A stretch of DNA of 60,760 nt from an uncultured Clostridium sp. GTDB lineage: Bacteria > Bacillota > Clostridia > TANB77 > CAG-508. The notes below the pieces were generated by a model. That model did not search any database, was not told the origin of the DNA, and saw only the letters and a program-made list of their open reading frames with translations. The stretch is taken from contig CAKNKX010000008.1 of NCBI GenBank assembly GCA_930987745.1, forward strand, positions 1 to 60,760, read 5' to 3'. This document shows, piece after piece, positions 25,369-35,994 of the stretch; positions within the stretch are counted from its first letter, which is position 1; each line of letters opens with the position of its first letter. Both the position numbers and the translations under genes were made by a program.

Positions 25369-25681
25369 TAAAAAAATATTAGGTTTAATTGGTTTATCTG
25401 CAAGAGCAAGAAAAGTTCTCTTTGGAGCAGATAGTGTAGAAGAAGGAATAAAAAAGAATAAGGTAAAGCTAATAATTATTTCTTGTGAGGCTTCTAATAG
25501 AACAAAAGATAAATTTAAAAAAATAGCAGAGCAACATCAAAAACCGGTGATTGTTGCAGGAACAATAGAAGAATTAAGTAAAGCGATTGGGAAAAATAAT
25601 AAAGCGATTCTAGGGATTTTAGATGAAAATTTATCAAACGAAATACAAAAAATAAATAATGGGGGTGAAGTTATTGGGTAA
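25352..25681 (+). CDS. ylxQ: L7Ae-family K-turn RNA-binding protein (YlxQ)
   Basis: LGLIGLSARARKVLFGADSVEEGI is the conserved start of the YlxQ group. The start is GTG 25352 or TTG 25361, both inside the end of rnpM. About 100-110 residues. It probably binds kink-turns in RNA. Its last codons overlap the infB start by 8 bases, consistent with coupled translation. Confidence 0.88.
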   Translation: MSYLINKKILGLIGLSARARKVLFGADSVEEGIKKNKVKLIIISCEASNRTKDKFKKIAEQHQKPVIVAGTIEELSKAIGKNNKAILGILDENLSNEIQKINNGGEVIG

Positions 25682-28491
25682 GATAAAAATACATGAAATA
25701 GCAAAAAAATTAAACTTAACCAGTAAAGAAGTGTTAGAAACAGCAAAAAAATTAAATATTGATGTGAAAAGTCACTTAAGTGGAGTAGAAGAAGAAGAAG
25801 CAAAAAAAATAGAAAAAGCTCTAACAAAAAAAGAGGGAGTAAAAAAAGAAAAGGAAACAAAGCCTAAAGCAAAAGAAGAAAAAGCACCTGTTATTATCAG
25901 AAGAGAAGTAATTATAGCTGAAGATGAACCTGAAAAGAAAAAAGAAAAAGTAAAAAAAGAAGAAAAGAAAAATAATGTTGGTTTTGTAGAAAGAAAACAA
26001 AATAAGGATTATAACATTGTATATAGAAATAAACCAAACAAACCAATGACTGTAAGCGAATTATTCGGATTAAGCAGTAAAGAAGAAAAGAAAGAAGAGA
26101 AAAAAGAAGAAATAAAAAAAGAAGAAGCAAAAGAAACAAAAGAAGTAGCTCGGAACTAAAGTTCAAGTTAAAGAAAAAGAAGAAGCAAAGGTTCCAGCTA
26201 AGGAAGAAAAAACAAATATCAAAAAGGAAGTAAATACGCAAAATATGAAACAAAAAACTACAGATAGACCAAATAAATTTAATCAAAATAGAGATAATAG
26301 GGATAATAGGCAAAATAACTCTAATAGATTTGGTAATAATAGAAATAATAATTATAATCATAATGGAAATAATAGATTTGGAAAAAGACCATTAGATGAA
26401 AAAGGAATAGAAAAAAATATCAAAAATATAATGTCTACAGAAACTGCAGAAAGAGAGCCTGTAAGAGAATATAATAAAGCAATTGATAAACAAAAAAGTA
26501 ATAGTAAATTTGATGAAAATAGAGGTCAAAAGAAAAATAAATCAAGAAAAAATCGTTCTCAAGGCGAATTTGATGAAGGAAAATTAAAATCTCTAAAACA
26601 AGCAAATCGTTTATCAAATATGTTTGATGACCAAGATGGTGGAATGTTAGATTATTATGATTTAACAACAGAAAGAGGAAGACGTGGCAAAAAGAGAAAA
26701 AATCAAAATAACGAAGAAAGAACAAAACAAAAAATATTCCAACTAACAGAAATAGAAATTCCAGAAACTATTACAGTAAAAGATTTTGCTGCAGAGATGA
26801 AAAAAACAACAGCAGAAGTTATCAAAAAATTATTAGGATATGGAATTATGGCTACTATAAATCAAGAAATTGATTTTGATACAGCATTCTTAATTGCAGG
26901 AGAATTTGGAATAACAGCTAAGAAAAAGGAAGTAGTTACAGAAGAAGATATCCTATTTGATGAATCAGAAGATAAAGCAGAAGAATTACAAACAAGACCA
27001 CCAGTAATTGTTGTTATGGGACACGTAGACCATGGAAAAACATCACTTCTAGATGCAATAAGAAAAACAAATGTAATAGAAGGAGAAGCAGGTGGTATTA
27101 CTCAAGCAATAGGTGCATATCAAGTAAAAGTAAATGATAGATTAATAACATTTTTAGATACACCAGGACATGAAGCATTTACTGCAATGAGAGCAAGAGG
27201 TGCACAAATTACAGATATTGCAATATTAGTAGTTGCTGCAAATGATGGTGTAAAACCACAAACTATAGAAGCTATAAACCATGCAAAATCTGCAGGCATA
27301 CCAATAATTGTAGCAATAAATAAAATAGACTTACCAGATGCAAATGTAGAAAAAGTAAAACAAGAATTAATGGCTTATGACTTAGTTCCAGAAGAATGGG
27401 GTGGAGATACAATCTTTGTTCCAATCTCTGCTAAAAAGCATGAAAATATAGACCAATTATTAGAAATGGTATTACTAGAAGCAGATGTACTAGAATTAAA
27501 AGCAAATCCACATAAACAAGCAAAAGGTGCAGTAATCGAAGCAAGACTTGATAAATCAAAAGGTGCAATTGCAACAATGCTTGTACAAAGAGGAACTTTA
27601 GATGTGGGTGATACTATTGTTGTTGGTTCTTCAATAGGAAGAATAAGAGCAATGAGAGATGATAAAGGAAAATCTGTAAAAGCTGCTGGACCTTCAACAC
27701 CAGTAGAAATTATGGGACTAACAGAAGTTCCAGAAGCAGGAGATACTTTCTATGAAGTTAAAAATGAAAAAGTTGCAAAACACTTAATAGAAAGAAGAAA
27801 ACGTCAAGCAAGAGAAAAAGCAATAAATCAAGTAAATAAAGTAACATTAGACAATTTATTTAGTCAAATGGAAGAAGGAAAACTAAAAGTATTAAACTTA
27901 ATTGTAAAAGCAGATGTACAAGGTTCTGTTGAAGCAGTTAAACAATCATTAGAAAAATTAGCTAATGAAGAAGTAAAAGTAAAAGTAATCCATGCAGCAG
28001 CAGGAGCAGTTAATCAATCAGATGTAACTTTAGCAAAAGTTTCAAATGCAATTATTATAGCATTTAATGTAAGACCAGATAACTTAGCAAAAGAAATGGC
28101 AGAAAAAGATGAAGTAGAAATAAAACAATACTCTGTAATCTATCAAGCAATAGATGATGTAGAATCTGCTATGAAAGGAATGTTAGAACCAAAATACGAA
28201 GAAAAAGTAATTGGAAATGTAGAAGTAAGACAAACATTTAGAATTTCAAATGTTGGAACAATTGCTGGAGGTTTTGTAACATCTGGAAAAGTAGAAAGAA
28301 ATGCTGGAGTAAGAGTAATACGTGATAATGTAGTAATTCATGATGGAAAACTAGCAACACTTAAGAGATTTAAAGATGATGTAAAAGAAGTATCAAAAGG
28401 TTTTGAATGTGGAATGCAAATTGAAAACTATAATGATATTAAAGAAGGAGACATCATAGAAGTATATATCATGGAAGAAATAAAAAGATAG
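25674..28491 (+). CDS. infB: Translation initiation factor IF-2, one +1 CGG site
   Basis: TTG 25674 (GGGGGTGA upstream) gives [14 protein letters not shown], the family N-terminus. Reading through the CGGA at 26151 yields 938 residues. The N-terminal IF2_N domain is followed by a long Lys/Glu and Asn/Arg-rich linker, then the second IF2_N block ([16 protein letters not shown]). The G domain has [15 protein letters not shown] (G1), DTPGHEAF (G3) and NKIDLP (G4). Domains II, III and IV follow to the end. It brings fMet-tRNA to the 30S subunit and joins subunits. The recoding site lies in the disordered linker. Without it the protein ends at TAA 26157 before the G domain. Confidence 0.95.
26151..26154 (+). 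other. infB: +1 recoding site CGGA, infB
   Basis: CGG is codon 160, after GCT. Skipping the C gives GGA in the linker ([15 protein letters not shown]). The residue is unconserved, but an intact frame is required for the essential GTPase. Confidence 0.88.
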
Positions 28492-28553
28492 GGATTAGGG
28501 GACGGTCCTAAAAATCCCTAAAAAGGGGGATTTTAGGACCGTCCCCTAAATCC
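28490..28553. repeat. GGGGACGG/CCGTCCCC palindrome, second type
   Basis: GGGATTAGGGGACGG with its mirrored arm GGACCGTCCCCTAAATCC. It overlaps the infB stop codon TAG. The inner arms GGATTTTAGG/CCTAAAAATCC resemble the murC terminator at 11175. It may also terminate or attenuate between infB and rbfA. Confidence 0.75.
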
Positions 28554-28570
28554 ACTGAAAGGAGAAAGAA

Positions 28571-28933
28571 ATGCCAGAAAATAGGACAAGACTAGGTCGT
28601 ATAGACGAGGAATATAAAAAGGAGATTAGTCATATTATTAGTTATGAACTAAAAAATCCTAATGCAACAGGGTTAATTAGTGTTACAAAAGTAAAAGTAA
28701 CAAATGACTTAAAATTTGCAAAGGTATATGTAAGTATTTTAAATTCTAAAAATATTAAAGAAACATTAACTGCATTAAAAAAATCATCTGGATTTATTCG
28801 TTCAAAATTAGCAAGTAGAGTAAACTTAAGAAATACACCTGAACTTATTTTCGAACTAGATGATTCTCTAGAATATGGGGCAAGAATAGATAGTATTTTA
28901 AAAGAAATAATGCCAAAAAAAGAAGAAGAATAA
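28571..28933 (+). CDS. rbfA: 30S ribosome-binding factor RbfA
   Basis: A 120-residue protein starting RTRLGRIDEEYKKEISHII with the KH-like fold motifs LISVTKVKVTNDLKFAKVYVS and RLRNTPEL-equivalent VNLRNTPELIFELDD. It matures the 30S subunit (16S 5' helix). GAAAGGAG precedes the ATG. It follows infB after the palindrome. Confidence 0.95.
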   Translation: MPENRTRLGRIDEEYKKEISHIISYELKNPNATGLISVTKVKVTNDLKFAKVYVSILNSKNIKETLTALKKSSGFIRSKLASRVNLRNTPELIFELDDSLEYGARIDSILKEIMPKKEEE

Positions 28934-28983
28934 TTTTATATAAATTTAAAGAAAGGAGAGTATGATTATTTAATTTATTAAAT

Positions 28984-29958
28984 ATGTCATACAAGGAAAA
29001 TATGACTTTAGATGAAATTTTAAAAGAAATAAAAAATGCAGAAAGTATAGTTGTTTTAACACATGAATCACCTGATGGAGATGCTGTTGGAAGTAGTACA
29101 GCAATGAGACTATTACTTAAAAGTCTAGGTAAATCTTCAGACGTAATAATTCCAAAATTTGCAAGAATATATAACTTTTTGCCAGGAATTGAAGAAGTAA
29201 AAACTATGTCAGATGTGGAAAATTATGATTTGGCTATTTCTTTAGATTGTGCAGATGTAAAAAGACTAGCAGGCAAAGAATATTTTGAAAATAGCAAAAA
29301 GACAATAGTTATTGACCATCATGGAAGTAATAATATGTATGGAGATTTAAACTATGTAAATCCAGTAGCGCCAGCATGTTGTGAAATATTAGCAATGATG
29401 GCAAACTATTTTGAGGTAGAAATAACAAAAGAATTAGGAACTTGCATTATGACTGGAATAATTACAGACACAGGTGGTTTTAGACATACAAACATAAATG
29501 CTGAAACTTTTGAATTTACAGCAGAATTAATAAGAAAAGGTGTAAATATTCCTGATATATATAAAAGAACACTAAGAACAGTAACAAGAGCGAATTTTGA
29601 ATTAACAAAAAGAGTAATGAGTAGAATGGAAATGTTAGAAGATGGAAAAGTAACATTTACATATATCACAAAACAAGATGAAAAAGAAGTTAATGCTGAA
29701 GAAGGAGACCATGAAGGTTTAGTAGATGTAGGACGCGATATTGAAGGTGTTAAAGTTTCTATATTTATTAGACAAAAAGAAGAAGGAGAAGATTTATATA
29801 AAATCTCTTTAAGAACAGATAATGATGTAAATGCATCAGATATTTGTATGATGTTCGGTGGTGGAGGACATCCAAGAGCGGCAGGAGCAACTCTTCAAGG
29901 AAATATTGAACAAGTAAAAGAAAAAGTAATGAAAGAAGTAAAAAAAGCACTTGTCTAA
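28984..29958 (+). CDS. nrnA: DHH/DHHA1 phosphoesterase (NrnA-type nanoRNase/pAp phosphatase)
   Basis: A 324-residue protein. The DHH domain has HESPDGDAVGSS, SLDCADVKR and VIDHHGSN as metal-binding motifs, then ITDTGGFRHTN. The DHHA1 domain ends GGGGHPRAAG. NrnA degrades 2-5-mer RNAs and dephosphorylates pAp. It is the usual neighbour of rbfA and truB. Start ATG 28984 is some 25 bases after GGAGAG, so a slightly different start is possible. Confidence 0.95.
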   Translation: MSYKENMTLDEILKEIKNAESIVVLTHESPDGDAVGSSTAMRLLLKSLGKSSDVIIPKFARIYNFLPGIEEVKTMSDVENYDLAISLDCADVKRLAGKEYFENSKKTIVIDHHGSNNMYGDLNYVNPVAPACCEILAMMANYFEVEITKELGTCIMTGIITDTGGFRHTNINAETFEFTAELIRKGVNIPDIYKRTLRTVTRANFELTKRVMSRMEMLEDGKVTFTYITKQDEKEVNAEEGDHEGLVDVGRDIEGVKVSIFIRQKEEGEDLYKISLRTDNDVNASDICMMFGGGGHPRAAGATLQGNIEQVKEKVMKEVKKALV

Positions 29959-29972
29959 ATAGGAGAAAATTA

Positions 29973-30833
29973 ATGAATGGAATTATAATAATAAATAAAC
30001 CTATAAAAAATACATCACATGATATTGTATATAAAATAAAAAAAATAGTAAAAGAAAAAGTAGGTCATACTGGAACATTAGACCCTATGGCAGAAGGAGT
30101 GTTACCTATCTTAGTTGGAGAAGCTACAAAATGTTCCAAATACTTAATAAACCATGATAAAACATATATAGTAGAACTAGAACTCGGTAAAAGAACAGAT
30201 ACTTTAGATAGTGAAGGAAAAGTCCTGGAAGAAAAACAAGTAGACTCAAATATATTAGAAAAAGAAAATGTAGAAAGTGTATTAAATACATTTTTAGGAG
30301 AGCAAAAACAAATTCCACCAATGTATTCTGCAATAAAAGTAAAAGGCAAAAAACTATATGAATATGCAAGAAAAGGTGAAAATGTAGAAATAGCACCAAG
30401 GAATATAACTATTTATGATATACAATTATTAGATGTAGATATAAAAGAAAAGAAGATATTATTTGAAGTTAGCTGTTCTAAAGGAACATATATAAGGTCA
30501 TTATGTGAAGATATAGCTAAAAAACTAGGAACAATAGGTTATATGACAAAATTAAAAAGAACAAAAGTAGGAGATTTTAAAATAGAAGATTCTGTAAGTA
30601 TAGAAGAATTTGAAAAAAATCCTACAAAATATATAATTCCACTAGAGAAAATTTTCAAGGAAAATGAAAGTATTTCTTTAACTGATAAAAAACTAGAGTT
30701 ATTTTTAAATGGAGTAAAACTAAAAGAAAATAAACAAGATGGAGTATATAAAATATATAATAATAATCTTTTTATCGGGACAGGTACAGTCAAAGAAAAA
30801 ATATTAAAAAGAGATATTATAATTAAAGAATAA
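29973..30833 (+). CDS. truB: tRNA pseudouridine(55) synthase
   Basis: A 286-residue protein starting MNGIIIINKPIKNTSHD. The catalytic Asp lies in GHTGTLDPMAEGVLPI. The blocks YIVELELGKRTDTLDSEG and YEYARKGENVE are typical. The C-terminal PUA-like region is short. It makes psi55 in the T-arm of tRNAs. Last gene of the operon, with a terminator directly after. Confidence 0.96.
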   Translation: MNGIIIINKPIKNTSHDIVYKIKKIVKEKVGHTGTLDPMAEGVLPILVGEATKCSKYLINHDKTYIVELELGKRTDTLDSEGKVLEEKQVDSNILEKENVESVLNTFLGEQKQIPPMYSAIKVKGKKLYEYARKGENVEIAPRNITIYDIQLLDVDIKEKKILFEVSCSKGTYIRSLCEDIAKKLGTIGYMTKLKRTKVGDFKIEDSVSIEEFEKNPTKYIIPLEKIFKENESISLTDKKLELFLNGVKLKENKQDGVYKIYNNNLFIGTGTVKEKILKRDIIIKE

Positions 30834-30836
30834 ATA

Positions 30837-30887
30837 AAAAATCACACTCATATATTTAAATAAAAGTATATGAGGAGTGATTTTTTT
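30837..30887 (+). terminator. truB operon terminator overlapping the next start
   Basis: AAATCAC-A-CTCATATA pairs with TATATGAG-GAGTGATTT, followed by a T-run. The Shine-Dalgarno (GAGGAGTG) and TTG start of the next gene are embedded in its 3' arm and T-run, so the hairpin may also limit translation of that gene. Confidence 0.75.
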
Positions 30888-31735
30888 GTATTATATTCAA
30901 GAAACTGACAAGCCTCGGCTTGTTCTATAAATTATTAAATGTAATTCAAATTGAGGGAGACAAAATAAAACTTCCAATCGAAAAAGGTGAAGAAATTGAT
31001 TTAAGAAAAGCTGATAAATTAGCTAAAAAGACTAAAAAACTAATGGAAAATACAAGTTGTAAGAAAATAGTTTTAAGTAAAGAAATAAAAAAACAAGAAC
31101 AATATAGAAACTTATTAGAAACAGAAGGATTTCAAGTAATAGAAGGTAATTGGCTTGAAGAAATATTAGTTAACGAAATAATTACATATATTATAAAAAA
31201 GAAAAACATGAAAAAAGATGAAATACAAATTTCTATCTTAGTAAATGATATATCAGAAAATATGTTAGAAAACTTAAGAAAAATAATAAAAGAATACAAA
31301 AAAGTAAATATAATAACAAATCATCTAGAGAAGTTTAAAAATATCGAGGAAAAGTTTGAAAAGGAAGAAGGAATAATGATAGTAGTAAACAACAATAAAA
31401 GGAAAAGCCTAACAAAATCAGATATAATAATAAATGTAGATTTTCCAACAGAGTTATTAAATAAATATAAAATTTATGATGAAGCAATAATTGTAAATAT
31501 AAAAACTAAAGCAAAAATAAATAAAAAAAGATTTAATGGACTAGTTATAAATAATTATGAAATAAGCTATAAAAATGATGAAGCCTTTGATTATGAAAAA
31601 TCAATTCTATATGATAAAAAAGATATATATGAATCCATGTTTTATAAAAAACAACCATATGATGAAACAATTAAAAAAATAAAAAAAGACAAAGTGAAAA
31701 TTAGTAAACTCATGGGAAACAAGCAATCTATATAA
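30886..31735 (+). CDS. Hypothetical protein with a +1 CGGC site near the start
   Basis: TTG 30886 (GAGGAGTG 8 bases upstream) gives MYYIQETDKP, then CGGC at 30916. Skipping the C continues GLFYKLLNVIQIEGDKIKLP to a 282-residue protein. Without recoding the frame ends at TAA 30928-30930, and a TTG at 30920 would be the only alternative start, without a ribosome site. The protein is charged and alpha/beta, with no membrane segment. Motifs such as YEKSILYDKKDIYESMFY near the end are not known to me. It follows the truB operon and precedes a class A PBP gene. Confidence 0.7.
30916..30919 (+). other. +1 recoding site CGGC, hypothetical gene
   Basis: CGG is codon 11, after CCT. Skipping the C gives GGC = Gly. 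It is the only CGGC case, and it sits in a perfect hairpin (ACAAGCC-TC-GGCTTGT, 30907-30922). Confidence 0.7.
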
Positions 31736-31828
31736 TTTATTAAAATTTTATTTAAATACTTTCCTTTTTTTAGAAAATATAATATAATGTATCTATGTAA
31801 ATTTTCAAATTGGCAAGGAGGTAAGAAA

Positions 31829-34466
31829 ATGCCAAGTAGTAACGGAAGAAGTAGTAAAAATAATAAGGATGATAGGACTAAAAAATATAAAAATCCGACA
31901 ACAAAAACAAAGAAAACAAATAATGATATGGCGACCAAAAGAGTAGATACTACTAAAGTTAATAATAAAAATAATAGTAGTAAAAATAAAAAAAATAAAA
32001 AAGTTAAATTTTCAGAAAAACATCCAAAACTTATGGTAGCAATAAAAGTATTTATAATAATATTTTTATTAGCATGTGTAATAGGTGCAGGAATTATTGC
32101 AGGAATGTGTTTTGGATTATTTGGAGATGATTTTTCAATAACTGAAGAAGAACTTCAAGTAGGAGCATCAAACTCAGTTGTAGTAGACCAAAATGGAGCA
32201 GTTATAGCAAACTTAAGTGGAGATGAAAAAAGAAAAGTAATTACATTAGAAGATATGGCAAAATATCTACCAAAGGCATATGTAGCAATAGAAGATGAGA
32301 GATTTTATGAACATAACGGAGTAGATATAAAAAGAACAGCTGGAGCTATACTTCAAACACTTTTAGGAAATAGTTCATATGGTGGAAGTACAATAACTCA
32401 GCAATTAGTTAAAAATATAACTAAAGATGACGAAACAGCAGGATTAGCTGGAATTATGAGAAAAGTAAAAGAATGGGCAAAAGCTTTTCAAGTAGAAAGA
32501 ATGATATCAAAAGATCAAATTCTAGAGTTATATTTAAATATTCTATATGTAGGTGGAGAAGGAAACTTACATGGAGTAGAACTTCGGTGCAGAATATTAT
32601 TTTAACAAATCAGCAAAAGATTTAGATTTAGCAGAATGTGCATTTATGGCAGGAATTAACCACTCTCCAAGTGCATATAATCCATTTGACGGAAGCGATA
32701 ATAGTGAAGATATAAAAAATAGAACTTTAACAGTTTTAGCAAAAATGCAAGAATTAGGATATGTCGAAAGTCAAGAAGAATATGATGCAGCTGTTGCTAA
32801 AGTTGAAGCAGGATTACCATTTAGTAAAGGTGATGTGGGAACTGGTTCAAGTTACTCATATCATACAGATGCAGTATTAGAGCAAGTAATAAATCAAGTA
32901 ATGGAAGAAAAAAATATAACAAGACAACTTGCAGAAAACTATGTATATAGTAGTGGACTTACAATTTACTCAACAGTTGATGCTACAATTCAAGCAAGAG
33001 TAGAAGAAGAAACAGCAAAAGAAAAATATATAAAATCTGGTAGAGAAAAAGATGCAAATGGAAATCTTTTAAATACACAAACACAAGCAGCATTTGTAAT
33101 AATTGACCATAAAACAGGAAATGTTGTTGGTGTATCAGGAGGATTAGGAGAAAAAACAGAAGCACGTTCATTAAATAGAGCAACACAAACAACAAGACAA
33201 CCAGGTTCAAGTATAAAACCAATTGCAGATATTTCGCCTGCATTAGAAGAAGGCATAATTACTGCAGCAACAGTATATGATGATAAACTTACAGAATTCG
33301 CAAATGGAACATATAAACCTAAAAATGAAAACGACGATTATGATGGATTACAAAACATCAGATATATAATCGCAAAATCAAAAAACGTTCCTGAAGTAAA
33401 AATAATGACAGAATTAACACCAACAAAATCAATAGAGTACCTAAGAAATTATGGTATATCAACATTAGTTACATCAGATGAAGATAAGAGTCATAATGAT
33501 GAAACATTAGCATTAGCAATAGGTGGTATAACAAATGGAATAAGCCCACTTGAAATGGCGGCAGCATATGCAGCAATTGCAAATAATGGTGTATATATAG
33601 AACCAACATTTTATACAAAAGTAGTTGACTCAAGTGGAAATACAGTACTTACTCCAAATCAAGAAACAAGAAGAGTAATTTCAGAACAAAATGCATATAT
33701 AACAAAATCTATTTTACAAGAACCAGTAAAATCAGGAACAGCAACATATTGTGCAATATCTGGAATGGATGTAGCAGCAAAAACAGGAACAACAGACAAT
33801 AACTATGATAGATGGCTTTGTGGATTTACTCCATACTATTCAGCAGCATGTTGGTTTGGATATGATAATCAAGAAGAAGTTATATGGTCTGGAACAAACC
33901 CAGCAGGACAAATTTGGGATGCAATAATGACAGATGTACATTCTGGATTAGCAAGTGCTACATTTGAAAAACCAAGTGGAATAGTAGAGCAAACAGTATG
34001 TAGAACAACAGGATGTTTAGCAACATCAGCTTGCACAAATACATATAAAGAGATATTTACACAAGACAATTTACCAGAACAATGTGAAGGTCATGGAAGT
34101 CAAAGAATATGTTCAGAATCTGGAAAAGTTGCAACAGACTATTGCTCACAATACTGTAATGTTACAACAAACTATTATGGGGCAGTTATACCAAAAGAAA
34201 GATTAAATTTGTGGAAAACATTAAATCCATCAAGTGCAGGAAAAAATAAAGTTGAAGAAACATGTACACTTCATACAAAACCAAAAGAAGAAGAAAAACC
34301 AAAAGAAAATACGACAAACACAGCAAACAACAAGACAAATACAACAAATAAGACAAATACAACAAATACAAATAGTAATAAAAACAATACAACAAATACA
34401 AATACATCAAAACCATCAACAAACACAAGTGGAGAAAACAAAACAAACACCAAGAAAAATAGCTAA
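31829..34466 (+). CDS. Class A penicillin-binding protein, one +1 CGG site
   Basis: ATG 31829 follows CAAGGAGG. Reading through CGGT at 32585 gives 878 residues. A Lys/Asn-rich cytoplasmic tail (1-65) is followed by one membrane helix (~66-90). The glycosyltransferase domain has AIEDERFYEHNGVD, GGSTITQQLVKN and ILELYLNILYVGG. The transpeptidase domain has SxxK in QPGSSIKP, SKN as the second motif, and KTGTT as KTG. The C-terminal ~180 residues contain Cys-rich stretches and a Thr/Asn-rich tail. It polymerises and cross-links peptidoglycan outside the membrane. The recoded Gly lies in HGVELGAEYYF at the end of the GT51 domain. Without it the transpeptidase would be lost. Confidence 0.93.
32585..32588 (+). 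other. +1 recoding site CGGT, class A PBP
   Basis: CGG is codon 253, after CTT. Skipping the C gives GGT in VELGAEYYF. The unshifted frame stops within seven codons. Confidence 0.85.
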
Positions 34467-34486
34467 GACATAAAGGAGGGAAAAAT

Positions 34487-35878
34487 TTGGACATTTACTT
34501 TTATAATACTTTAACCAGAAAAAAAGAAAAATTTGTACCTATAGATGAAAAAGAAATAAGGATATATTCATGTGGTCCGACAGTATATAAAGATGCAACT
34601 ATTGGAAATATGAGAACAAATATATTTCAAGATGTTTTAAGAAAAGTATTAAGATATAATGGGTATAAAATAAAACATGCAATGAATATAACAGATGTCG
34701 GTCACCTTGTCTCTGATGGAGACGAAGGTGAAGACAAAATGTTAAAATCAGCAAGAGAAGAAAATAAGGCACCAGAAGAAATAGCTAATCACTATACAAA
34801 GCTATTTTTCGATGACCTAAAAAACTTAAATTTGGAAACACCAGAAATTATATGTAAGGCAACAGACCATATACAAGATATGCTTAAATATGTAGAAAAG
34901 CTAGTAGAAAAAGGTTATGCGTATGCAACATCAACTGCAATATATTTTGATATATCAAAATTAGATAAATATCCTGTACTTTCAAATCTTAATTTAGAGG
35001 ACCAAAAAGCTGGAGCAAGAGTTGAGGTAGACCCAGAAAAGAAAAATCCACAAGACTTTGCACTTTGGATAAAAGCACCTGAAAATCATTTAATGAAGTG
35101 GGATAGTCCATGGGGACCAAGTTACCCAGGGTGGCATATAGAATGTTCAGCAATGGGACAAAAATATTTAGGGGAGCAATTTGATATCCATACAGGTGGA
35201 ATTGACTTAATTCCAACACATCATGAAAATGAAATAGCACAAAGTAAAGGATATTGTGGAAAAATTCCTGCTAAGTACTGGCTACATGGAGAATATCTAT
35301 TAATAGATGGCGGAAAAATGTCAAAAAGTTTAGGAAATGTTTACCTAATAAAAGACATTATAGATAAAGGATATGACCCATTAGTATATAAACTATTTAC
35401 ATATTCTTCTCATTATAGAAATAAACTAAACTTTACATGGGATGGAATTGAAGCAACTTCAAAATCACTAGAAAGACTAAAAAATGGGTATAAAGCACAT
35501 TTAGATGGAACAGATAAAATAGAAGACAGTAAAATAATAGAATATGAAGAAAGATTTCATAAAGCAATAAATGATGATTTAAATATGCCTTTTAGCATGG
35601 GAGTTGTATGGGAAGTTGTAAGAAACGAGAAAAAATCTCCAAAACTTGCAGAACTATTATTAAAATTCGATACTATTTTAGGATTAAAAATAGATGAAGA
35701 AACAAAACAAGATAAAGTACAGGATGAAATACCAGAAGAAATCTTGAAACTAGTAGAAGAAAGAAACATAGCAAGAAACAATAAAGATTGGGCAAAATCA
35801 GATGAATTAAGAGACAAAATACAAGAAAAAGGCTTTAAAGTCATAGACTCTAAGGAAGGAACGAGAATCGAGAAATGA
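34487..35878 (+). CDS. cysS: Cysteinyl-tRNA synthetase
   Basis: TTG start 34487 after AAAGGAGGG. 463 residues. The zinc-site Cys is in YSCGPTVYKDATIGNMR (HIGH-like TIGN), the second zinc region is HIECSAMGQKYLG, and the KMSKS motif is GGKMSKSLGN. The helical anticodon-binding domain follows. It charges tRNA-Cys. Its TGA stop is the first triplet of the palindromic element, which may have changed the last residues (GTRIEK). Confidence 0.97.
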   Translation: MDIYFYNTLTRKKEKFVPIDEKEIRIYSCGPTVYKDATIGNMRTNIFQDVLRKVLRYNGYKIKHAMNITDVGHLVSDGDEGEDKMLKSAREENKAPEEIANHYTKLFFDDLKNLNLETPEIICKATDHIQDMLKYVEKLVEKGYAYATSTAIYFDISKLDKYPVLSNLNLEDQKAGARVEVDPEKKNPQDFALWIKAPENHLMKWDSPWGPSYPGWHIECSAMGQKYLGEQFDIHTGGIDLIPTHHENEIAQSKGYCGKIPAKYWLHGEYLLIDGGKMSKSLGNVYLIKDIIDKGYDPLVYKLFTYSSHYRNKLNFTWDGIEATSKSLERLKNGYKAHLDGTDKIEDSKIIEYEERFHKAINDDLNMPFSMGVVWEVVRNEKKSPKLAELLLKFDTILGLKIDEETKQDKVQDEIPEEILKLVEERNIARNNKDWAKSDELRDKIQEKGFKVIDSKEGTRIEK

Positions 35879-35967
35879 GACAAAGAGGGACGGAGGTTAA
35901 TTGTCTCACTTTAAAAAATTGTTTTAAGTTGATTTGAGACAAAAATGCTCCGTCCCCAAAATTCTCA
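35876..35967. repeat. GGGACGG/CCGTCCC palindromic element, copy 3
   Basis: TGAGACAAAGAGGGACGGAG at the left, CTCCGTCCCC then AAAATTCTCA at the right. It is closest to copy 2 (both carry GAGACAAAAATGCTCCGTCC). The TGA is the cysS stop codon. Confidence 0.8.
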
Positions 35968-35994
35968 AAATTTACAAATGTAGGAGGAATTGTT

